A DNA stretch of 64,000 bases, taken from NCBI GenBank assembly GCA_964019695.1, contig CAXHUL010000509.1, positions 79,118 through 143,117 of the forward strand, given 5' to 3'. The notes under the pieces were generated by a model. That model ran no database searches. It was given only the letters and a program-made list of their open reading frames with translations, and was not told the DNA's origin. Position 1 is the stretch's first letter; each line of letters begins with the position of its first letter. The DNA is from Loripinus fragilis (lineage: Eukaryota; Mollusca; Bivalvia; Lucinida; Lucinidae). Shown here in pieces: positions 51,301 to 63,300 of this stretch. The translations under genes were made by a program, and so were the position numbers.

Positions 51301-54300
51301 ACGGACGGATGCACTAACAACACCAAAACTATATCCCTCCCACTTTGTGGAGGGATAAAAAATATCTATACTATATCGATGCAAAAATAGTAAGTGAGCA
51401 AAGACCAATTTATAATGTTTGAATAATGCATATCAGTGTCACCTAGGTACAAGAAGTCCCTTCTAAAACATGATATGGGACTACAATAAAATAAACTTAT
51501 TTAAAAGACATACCTTATATTTTAGAGAACTGTCCTCGTTTATTTGTATCGCTGCATGACAGAATTCATCGATTCCGGATTTCCTTGTCAGAGCTGCTAT
51601 GAAGGCTGTTACACAATAATAAGAAAATGATAAAATAAATCATCACATTTCTAATAAATTAAAGACATAAATGATACTATCTATTTTGCAAAGACTATGT
51701 AGTTGTATTTTGTTGTGATATCATGCCAGTTCATTAAAACTATACCTGCTGAGTATATAATACATCTAATGTCTGAGTTCGTGAAAACTATACCTGCTGA
51801 GCATGTTATATTTCTAATGCCTTTTTTCCCCAACTCGTTTTATAAATTCAATAAACATGAGCTCTTATGTAAGATCCTCTATGTCTTAGATATGTTATAC
51901 TTCTAATGCCTTAGCTTGCCATTCCATTAAAACTATACCTTCCGAGAATGGTATACTTCTAAAATATTGTTTTGCCAGTTTACTAAACATTTACCTGGTA
52001 AGTATACTTTCAATGCCTTAGCCAAACAGCCTTAATCTATACCTTCTTAGTATTGTATACATCTAATGCCTTAGCCTACCAGTTCACTTAAACTATACAA
52101 GCTACAGAAGTTTTACGGCTTATGCCTCAGCCGACCAGTTCACTAAAAATACTGGCTAAGTATATTATGCTTCTAATGTCTCAGCAAGGAGCATATACAG
52201 TATTAGAATAATAATAACAACAAACTGATTGTATTTAGCTAGGACATTTCAGAAACCACCAACACTCACCTACCGCCAGTTATATGACCCCTAGGCCCAT
52301 ACTTATCAACCAAAGTTTTTTTCATATTATTATTTACGTTTTACTTACAAGTGATTAACTATAGTAATTGCCCATGCCTTTTAGCAACTTAACTTCATGT
52401 TGTTTAATTTCCACATATGTTTGATCATTTTAGGGTCTAGCAAAATTAATATCACTTAGGTTTTATGTTTCCTTGAAAAGAATATGTTTGAAACAGGGTG
52501 CTCCTTAATTTTTAATGTGTATATGCACTACTTTTTGAGTTACTTACAGCTACAAGTTAAACGTGGTTGTACCACTCCTCTTAAAGTTTCCCCAGATCTT
52601 GATGTCACACGTATGTATAACCTAGCTCTTGAAATACGTCTTGACAACTCATTGTCCAGTCTTATTTTCCCTGTCAACACCTGCTCCTGAAACAAGAATA
52701 AAAGTAAGAAAAGGGCAAAGATCACAATCAAGCACTACACCTGACCCAGGATAGCAATGGAAAAGTGACAACTTAACAATTAGACATCACAAACGAGAGC
52801 CAAGTGGTCAGTCCTTTGCCAGCAGGTGGCCATAAGGCACATAAACACAGACGCATAACTCTTGTTATAAAGTGGGCAATACTCAAAAACCATGATACAA
52901 CATTCATACAGCTGTACATATTATATTCCATTATATGATAATATGTCCTTAAAAGGGTATCCTTTGGAATCAAAGACTGCACCAAAGAACTGAAACTAGT
53001 GTGTACATATTTTCTGGGCCAGACTAGCCAGTCTCTGCCATTTAGGCGTCATCAGTGACCCTCTAATAGTTTCAAAGTTCCAAAATGAAACTCATGATCC
53101 CAAAAGTAGGGGTGCAAGGATATACCGGTAAACGGCGATTCACTCTAAATAAATATCGTATCGCGATACACTTTTGGTCGTACCGGTACAGAAGCCTTCC
53201 CTATGTGTCATCAAGCCAGTTTTCATCTAAAATTTGCAAGAAAATATCCATTATTGGCTTTGAAATTGCCCAAAAATTGGGTCGTTTTCAAGACCGGAAG
53301 TGTTAAAAATAAAGGAAAAAAGACGCTGTGGTATAATTCCTGACACGAACTACACAAACGTTGACTGTATCTTACAGCATATCGCTGACTTTCAAGCATT
53401 GGAAGATGTTTATTCTGTACGACAGACATCAATGCGCGCCATAACATATTGTTTATGGATAGTTTACACATTTTCTATCCACCCCTTCAAGTTATTTCCA
53501 CATTTCAAATACCGACGCTTTCTTGTTAAAACTTGTAAATATCTGTTCGTGTCACAAATTAGACCAACAGGAAACAGCTACTTTCGGTTTCAAATAAAAG
53601 CACCGCAAGCACTGCAGAATACCCCGCCACTGCTGGGGGCACCAAAAGTTATTTTGTGAGATATATAATGCCAAAATAGCAACAGAACTGAGATAGACAG
53701 TGATATGACGTCCTTAGTCACAATATGTAACCTTTGATGGTCAACATATCTGTGAAGTTTCATTCAGATACTCCATATACTAAATGAACTACAGGTCAAA
53801 AACCATTTTTCAGATCAATCAAGGGCGGATAACTCATGAACTGGAAAGGTAAGGGTGACGAATCTTACTAAAAATATGTAACCTTTGATGTTCAACATAT
53901 CTGTGAAGTTTCATTCAGATATTCCATATAGTAAATGAACTACAGGTCAAAAACCATTTTTCAGATCAATCAAGGGCAGATAACTCATGAACTGGAAAGG
54001 TAAGAGTGAAGATCCTTAGTCACAATATGTAACCTTTGATGATCAACATCTCTGTGAAGTTTCATTCAGATATTCCATATAGTAAATGAACTACAGGTCA
54101 AAAACCATTTTTCAGATCAATCAAGGGCAGATAACTCATGAACTGGAAAGGAAAGAGTGATGGTTCTTTGTCACAGTTTGTAACCTTTGATGTGAAACAT
54201 ATCTGTAAAGTTTCATTTAAATATTCCACATAGTAAAGGAACTATGGGTAAAAAACATTTTTTAATTCAATCAAGGGCGGATAACTCACAAACGGGAAAG

Positions 54301-57300
54301 GTAAGAGTGACGGTTCTTAGTCACAATATGTTACCTTTGATGTGAAACATATCTGTGAAGTTATATTCAGATATTCCACATAGTAAAGGAACAATAGGTC
54401 AAAAACCTTTTTTCAGACCTATCAAGGGCAGATAACTCACAAACTGGGAAGGTCAGAGTGACGGTCCTTAGTCACAATATGTAACCTTTGATGTGCAACA
54501 TATCTATGAAGTTTCATTCAGATATCATGAACAGTAAAGGAATAACAGGCCAGAAACCATTTTTCCAATACGAAAAAGGGCAGTAACTCCGTTAAAAATG
54601 GACTGATTTTGCCCATTATCAATCCCATACCACTCATCGCCGATAACAATATGTATGCAAAATTTGAAAAAAATCCGTGAATAAATACTCAAGTTATCGA
54701 TCGGAAATGGTGAGCACGGACGGACGGACGGACGGACGGACGGACGGACAAACGGACAGACACCGAAGGGTATAACATAATACCTCGCCACACTTTAGTG
54801 GCTGGGTATAAAAAGATGACGGACAGACAATAACGAATTATTGTAGTGAAATATCTAGAAGGGAAGGCACAAATTCGATCATTTCTCCTTGAAAAGCAGC
54901 GGAGGGACAGAAGGAGTAGCTGAAAATATGACAGTGTGTAATAAATGCCAATTTCATGACCCTTGAATTATATTATAATACTGAACTATGGGCAGTAATA
55001 GACAGAAATAAAGATACCAGGTGTATCGCAATATGTATCGCAATACGGGTTTTCCATATCGCAATATATACACTATAGTGAAGGGCAGGGACACGCTCTA
55101 CCGCCGCCACGCAGTCCAAAATCTGTATCAGTTTCTTATCCTGACTAGCTTGAATGTACCATTATTTGTGAAATGAGCCATGACATGAGATTTCCAGAAA
55201 TGTTGTATGTGCAACCGGCAAAGGCTCAGACCAGACTGATCAGAGCCTTTACTAGTCGCTTGAATATTCTATGAGTGTTAAGCTACTGATCGTCACTCAT
55301 AGGCGTTTCTAAGCTTAAAAAAGGTTGCATAGGTTAGTTTGAGTATACAATTGTCAAAATGCCACATTGTTGGAAATCATATGTCACGGCTCAAACTATA
55401 CTTCCCTGGTATCTCATATTTATCTTATTACACCTGTATCCTTAACTGGATCCACCAGGCTTCCATTAGGGAGCAAAGTAGATGCGATGTATAGAGAGGT
55501 GCCAAGAAGTTATATACAACGTGAACTGCACTATCTCAGTGCTACTTGCATAACCTTTTTGTGGTTTGCCTTGGTGCCGCAATTAGTTTCAGTACCCTCC
55601 CCCTTTAAGACCACAAACAACATGCATATTGTATGCTAATAAGGTGACATTATAACTGTTAAGTTTAATCAAATGTGTGAGTATTGAAGGCTCTTGTGGG
55701 GCTAAGTGCATGTAAAGGCTCGTCTAAGCATTCACTGCTGGCATATGCGATAAGAGTCTAATCTCATGAACTGGATTATAGATTTTACTTATTCAAATTA
55801 TTGTCTTTGGGACTTTCTGCTATTAACTAAGTAGAATTCCACTTAACCCAACACCTGTGGTGTAAGAATTGTTCAACTCTGTATCAATCCTCATGAACAG
55901 ATTCAATAACATAAATTTGAAGGTTTTCTTAACCCATTTATGCCTAATGGGATTTCCACTTTATTAATTGGACCAGTCCATTGCCATTTTAAGGGTTGTT
56001 GGTTAGTATTTTTCATTTTAATTAGAATTCTAAAAGAAAATTCTGTACCCAAATAGTGAAGAACCTGACCAGATACCGCAAATTGCGGCGTCTGGTATGG
56101 TTCTGCACTGTTTGCGGATGTCCCATAAAAATGCTAGGCTTATATGGGTTAATTTTGTTAGATTTGATTCTTTACGTCCCATCAACAATCTTTCAGTTAT
56201 AAAGGGACGGGTCTTCCTGGGTTGGACCAGTACTAAGCTAAGATTAATGTTCTTGCTCAAGGACACAACGCAGTGACGCCGGTGAGACTCGAACCCGCGG
56301 CCCCTCGGTCTCGAGTCAAGCACTCTACCACTAAGCCACTGCGCTCCCTTGTGGGTTAATGAAATCAAGTTAAATGTAACAACTGCTGTAGGATTTTACT
56401 AATATTTGCAGTGATAAAAATACAAAACATGTGAAACTTCATAATTACCTCTCCTGTTGCTCGAATAACCTTTTGGAAAGCTACTTCTCTGTCCTTTTCC
56501 ATAGCAACAAAGAAATCATTGATTCCTGTAAAACACATTAATGTTCAAATATGTTTCTTGATTGAGTAATAAAAGTACTGTATTGGTCAAATGTTTGAAT
56601 AAGCAAACGTAGAAAAGATGATACAGGTTTAAAATAGTTCAAAAACCAACATATTAGTTCAGGCATTATCATTAATGCTAAATGGCTATCTGAGCAACAA
56701 CTAAAGTTGCAATCTGTTAAAGGCCCTCTACACCCTCTTTCATGAAAATAATTGTCCATTTCTGGATGGATATGTTCTTGCCTATTTCTTATGATGTATA
56801 GTGTATATCTTTCTGAGCTTATTTGTTTTGGGAGAGTATGTTCCAATGTTAGTGACTAAAAAAAGCTATCAGTATCATAGACTCATTAAAATACTTTCTA
56901 AATTCTATAGCATACACTCAGAGTTGGTATTTAAATACAATGTTGGTTTGAAAATTTCTTATGGAACAGTTTGTTTGTTTGTTTGATTTGATTCTTTACG
57001 TCCCATCAACAATCTTTCAGTTAAACAGGGATGGGTTTTCCTGGGTTGAACCAGTACTAAGCTAGGATAAATGTGTCTTGCTCAAGGACCACAAGCAGTG
57101 ACGCCGGTGAGGCTCGAACCCGCGGCCCTTTGGTCTGGAGTCAAGCACTCTACCACTGAGCCACTGCGCTCCCTTATGCAACAGGGCACTTCAGTACCAG
57201 TATTCTATGGGTTGATGTGTGGTGTTCTTCCTTGGTGAGTTAAGTCATATTGCTGGCTCACATTGTTTTGAATGTCATTTAATGATGTTTCGTGAAACTG

Positions 57301-60300
57301 GAGCTGGCTTTTCCTGGCTAGGAAATACCTTCACTATGGCTTTTTTTTTGAGATTGCTGGACGTTGACGCTCTTCAGCTCATTCCGTGATAATTCCCTGA
57401 GTTAACCCAAGAGTTCGGAGTGTGGGGGCTGACTTCCAAATGAGAAATTCACTGTTATTGGTTTTCTTTTTTGTCACAATTTTTGTCTTTCTCTGCCTTT
57501 TATGGGCGAATTTCATGTATTCATTGTCAAATGTTATGGTATTTGCAAATAAATTTGAGTTGAATTGAGTATATAGTGGATCTTACGTTAGTGCTCATGT
57601 TTAATTGAATTTATTAAACGAGTTGAGGAAAGCGATAAAATGCGAGGCTTGCAGAGCATTTTATTGCTTCTTCGAAACGAGTTCAGTAAATTCAATAATA
57701 CAGGTAGGCCACTGGCTGGATATGGTTTACCTCCCCCAGGGGGAATTTTGTATACCATATTTTTCTTGAAGCCCAATGTCTTGCAAGAATTTTGCAACAT
57801 GTTAGCCCTCTGACAATGGCAACGTTAAGCTGTAACAGCCTGTTACATACGTTACCCTACAAAATATTTGATAATTAACATTCTTTTTAAGAATTCAAAA
57901 AAGTGCAAAATTTAAGGTAAGATTTCTTAATTGGTTATTTTTTCTAAGTAAGCTATTACTGGACCACAGATATTGGCATTTTAAACAAATATAGTCGTCC
58001 CCAATTTGGTGTATGTTACATTTTTTCTTTGAACCCCATTTTAAATGACAAATAAATCTAATATAGTTTGTCTTAAATTTTATTGAAATCAGTTTATGTT
58101 CATTAATTTGGTATTATATTAAAGAGTTTGTATTTACCTTTTTAAAACTGCAATCATTACATTTCTATCTTGTATTATTTTTGAGTTATTAGATGTTGAA
58201 CATGGTAGCCCCATATCACACAAAAATGTAAAATGTAGTTATCTAGGCCTTGTGCTGGCTATAGACCTTCCTCCCCCAGGGGGTGATTTTGTACACTATG
58301 ATTTCCAGATACAACACTATAAAAGCCTCAAAATGAAATATGTTAGCTCTCTGTAGGCGGCAGCGTTAGCGGGTAACATTGTGTTACCTACGTTACACGC
58401 AAAATAACATTAAATGTTCCTGATTATGTCTCCAACATGACATATTCACACTTTTTTGACGGTTAACGAACTTCTTATATTACAGTTAAATAATTTTAGC
58501 ATTATGATATAAATGTCTTGAGTTTATGCCGTTGTCTATGTTACTTAGTGTTTCATATGTGATTTCCAAGTATCAGTAGGGCAGTTATTGACTATACATG
58601 TATTATATCAATCAGTGAATATAGTAAATCTATAATGCTGCTATTCAAATAAATTGTAGCTCCTTATTATGGTGTCTTACACTATTTTACAGCCCAGGTT
58701 ACATATGTTACTCTCCGAATACCATTTAACGTTCAAGATGAGGTCTCCAACACGACCTGCTTGTACTTATTTGCATGCTTGCACGGGTCAATGTACTTCT
58801 TTTGACTCTGGCTCATTAGCTATTAAGTAAATCAAAACATAAACTACCATAAACCATCTGTTCTTTTAAAGAGACATCAACTATAGTTAACGTAATACTC
58901 ATGGAAAGTTTGTAACATACAGTGCAATATACGAATAACAACTTAAAAGATCAAAGAAAACCCATCAGGTAGTAGTTATTGAGCTGTTTCTTGCCAAATT
59001 AGCAACTCTTCGTATATTATCCAAGGGTTTAAAGAATTTTCCAATACAGCTTATTAATCCTCTATCAGATTCATCTTGCAAGGATTTTGCAATATGCTAG
59101 CACTCTGGTAATGACACCATTACCTTGTAAAAGTCAATTACATATATTACCCATCAACATCTTTGATAGTTTTAGTAAATGACATGACTTCTGAAAAGTG
59201 CAAACCATCGGATAAGATTTCCAAATTGGCTATATCATCCAAGTAAGCTATTTTTGCATAACAGATATGGACATTTGAAAACAAATATGCTCTCCAAAGT
59301 GTTACGTTTGTTACATTTGTTTCATTATTCATATATAAATGATTTATGAATAATACTAATTCATTTTGAATTAAAGAATGTTTATGTATCTTTTGAAAAC
59401 TGCAACTATTATGTTTCTATCTTTTATAAGGTTTGACTTGTTGAGTTTTGAACATGATACCCCATATCACACAACATGTGAAATACAGTATAATTATGAG
59501 GCTCTTTTGTAAGGGTACAATCAAGTTTTCTTTTACCCAAAGGTACTTGATTTCCTACCCATTTATTTTCCACACATTTTGTCCATATCTGGAAAGCCTC
59601 ACTTGTTTTCATGGGAAAGACTAGACAGTTCAATCTTTGTATGTACATTTTAAGGGCAGAAAAGCAGGGAAAAAGTAAGCTCATGTTCATGTCATTTGAT
59701 ATAGTCAGTATATGTGTATGGCTTTGGTAGTTTTTTTTTTCAGACACATGTCATAATGCAGCTTGTTTAATTTATACAAATAGCACATGTTAGGGCTTCA
59801 TGTCACTGAAGAGTACCTAGAGCAATTCTTTGTTTGTCTTCCTACCCTGCTTAGTAAGTAGATGAAATAGTGGGGAGGGGTTTGATAGGAACAACCTTTC
59901 CATGATACTAACACATTGGTAGTGTCACAATCTGTTAAACAGTGTATGTCTGTAGAGATCTCTCCCCATGTTCTGGCCAATGTTGTTGACATTCAGAAGG
60001 TGCACCTTTTGTTACATACACAAGTGTTGAACAAAACACCCAGGTTTTCCTCTGCGATAATGTTTGTAAGACGTTATAGATTGCTTCTTACACAATGTAT
60101 ATATGTACATGTATCAGTGACAAAACCAACATATCCTTCCTTTATTGTCTGGTTTAAAACTGGTTCCATCAAATCATTGAAGGTGACAGGAACAGCCATT
60201 ATGCTCTGTAGTATGGCATTACCATCAAAATTATGTACAGCATTATATGGCCAATCTAATGTTGGTTCAATGTGTGATTGCAAGCGATGCAGAAGTATGA

Positions 60301-63300
60301 CTTGTCAGTTTTGGTGGAAATTCTATCAGGAATTGGCAGTGACCATGGTACAGGTCCCAGAAGGTACGACATTGTCAACTCAGGGTCAATATTATGTCCA
60401 ATATGAAGAAGGTCTAACTGGCTGATTACGTTTTGTAAATTGGACAATTTGTTTTTGGCCTCGCGAGCCTCAAAGCTTTATTAGCTTGTAGCAATTTATA
60501 GGGAGTTAAAAGATAGATTTGCAACTAAAAGTGAGTTATTGAAGTCTGCAACAGCCTTCCTGCCAATGTCATTAGCCTCAATAATATCCTTAGCTATGCC
60601 AGGCTTAGCAGGAACACTGAAAGACAAAAGTACACTTCATTGTCTTCAAAACTAGGACTAAAAGGATTGGTGAAGCCAGAAACTGACTCTAGTACTCGTT
60701 CTTCTTTGCATCTGAGCAGATTGATTAATTCATTTCAGTGCATTGAAGAGTTGTTTCAATAAATTGAGCTCTGGTGTGATGACTAATACACCATTCCATC
60801 TGTAGTATAAGGCGTAGCTTTAGCTGCTAAAGCATATTATACCTCTTTATTGTTTGTCTGATAGTTATTTCAAAAGCATTTCTCAAGCAAAGAACCAATG
60901 ATTGTGACACACTAAACCCATTTTGTTCGAGAAGTTCTTTGCATCTGCGATGTGTATCAGACAAATGTATGAGTGTAATCAGTTACACAGGTACATATTG
61001 TGCGTAGTTGTTGTGATCGTGAGCAATGAATATTGGGAACAAGGCATACAGATAGAGCTGACATGCAATTCAAAGTTGTTTTCCTTGAAGCCCTTATCAG
61101 TGTCAACACCATCTGAGCTATATCCATATACCTTGCCCAGAACTGATTTGTTTCACAGTGACTGTCTTTAAGAACTTCCAATTCAAATGCATGGTATCTA
61201 CTGTTTATGTGAGCAAACAGCGAAGGTTGATGGATCACATTATAATAATAGTTTAAGTCACCATAAATCAATAACGTATTTCAATTTATTTCAGCCTTAT
61301 AGATTTTCTAAATTATCTGACAGACTTTATACATGTATAGTCAACAACTGCTATACAGATACTCAGAATAACTTACTCATTTGGTAAAACACATAATAGT
61401 TAAAGCTCAAGACATTTATTAAATGAATACTCAAAATAAGTAAACGATAGTAAAAAAAAATCATAAACCTGTGCCAGCATGCAAATACATGTAAACAGGG
61501 CTTGTTAGAGACATTAACTTAAATGTTTAATGCTATTTTGATGGTAACATACGTATCATGGACCTGAAAAATAGTAAGCGACCATAATAAAGAACTTTAA
61601 ATCGTTTAATTTAAAGTTTGAAAAGGTGGTAGGTGTCTCTTCATGGAAGAAGGGTCATTATGCCTCAAATGTGCCGCTACCCAGGTCACGAACAAACATG
61701 GAAAAAGGCCAAAAACAGAGTGACCTTCTTATTATATTTTTCATTAGGAAAAGGGCTTGTCACATATGGTACACCATTGTGCCCTTTATTCCGTAAAAGC
61801 AGATATTCAGCATATTATGGCTGTAGTAAAAAAGACTTTGTGTCGTTTTTGATGTATATAGATTTAGTGTTTTGCTTTTTCGCCCCAGAAAAACAATATT
61901 CTGGAATATCAGCCTTATGTTTTTACTATATTCTGTGACAGATGTTATACACGTATAGTCAATAAATACCATATTGATACTTGGAAATAACGCAGGAAAC
62001 ACTAAGTAACTTATGCAACGGTAATAATTCAAGACATTTATAAAATAAATACTACAAATATGTTACTGTGTTATAAGAAGTTCATAAACCTGTACCAGCA
62101 TGCAAATAAGAAGAACATGTCATGGTTGAGACATTATCAGGGACGTACATTGCTATTTGGGGGATAATGTATATAACGTGATGTTACACGTTAACGCTGC
62201 CACTCTCAGAAAGCTAACATATTTTATTCTGTGTCTTAAATAATGTAGTTTCAGAAAATCATAGTGTACAAAATCCCCCCTGGGTGGGGGGGAAGGGGTC
62301 TTTAGCCAGCTCAAGGCCTAAGGAGTATGAATTTAAGATTCTCTTTCTCGAACTTGTTTAATAAATTCAATAAAACATCAGCACGCATATAAGATCCTCG
62401 ATTTAAACCGCACAGTGGCTGTAGCTGTAGCTGTTGTCCCTTTAAAGTGGTAATTATGCTGTTGTTAGTGCATTGTTGGTTATTGTTTGTTTATTGTTTG
62501 ACCATTGTTTGTTCATTGTTTGTTGTTGCTCCAATTGTGAGCTGAAATTTTGTGGTTTGGTCTGCAATCTATGATTGTGACATTTTGGCAAGAGGAAAAG
62601 ATAGCTGGCTGATTTACTGTAATTGTATTATTGCAATCATATGGGCCTCGATGTGACAAAAGCTGTCTTTGGGGTTTCCTATAAAGAGAGACTCAAACCA
62701 GTATGCTCAGCTACAGAGACTTGTAGCAAGTTTAGATATAATACATTCCAACAAGCTAATTACAAAGGCGCTGATCAGACTGCGCCTTTGTTGTTCCCCA
62801 ACCCGCACCTCCCCCAAAAAAACAACAAAAAAACCAAACAGGTTTTCTTGCATCGAGGTCACTATGTTCGTCTGTGTACGCTGTGTTCTATAGAGTTTTC
62901 TCTTTCTCATGGAGCCTTGTGTCGTTTGGTGATTTATGAATGATTGTGGCATTTCCTGATTTTTGTCACTTGTTTTGCTAATGTTTAGTGGATTTTCATT
63001 TAGTTCTCATAATTGATCTGTGATCATGGAGTTTGCCATTTCCTAGCCATATTCACTGTCTTACTAATATTGTAGTATAACCAAGTAACTTTTGCTGTCA
63101 CAAGAAATTCAAATAGTTTTATAATCTTATCAAATTACAAATGAAAAAGAAGCTAAAATAGTAGAAACTGACTTTTTTTAATTTAACTTACCGATTCCTC
63201 TTTGTCTTAGATTTTCTATATTAATACTAAATGTAGCCACTCTTGACATGACGTCATAAATTATGTCAAATTTTCCACCTGCTCCAGTTTTTCTTGTTGG

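Noticed and set aside
53300..53659. 119-residue plus-strand protein
   Set aside because: No recognisable domain, lies inside repeat-like DNA and starts at an arbitrary ATG.
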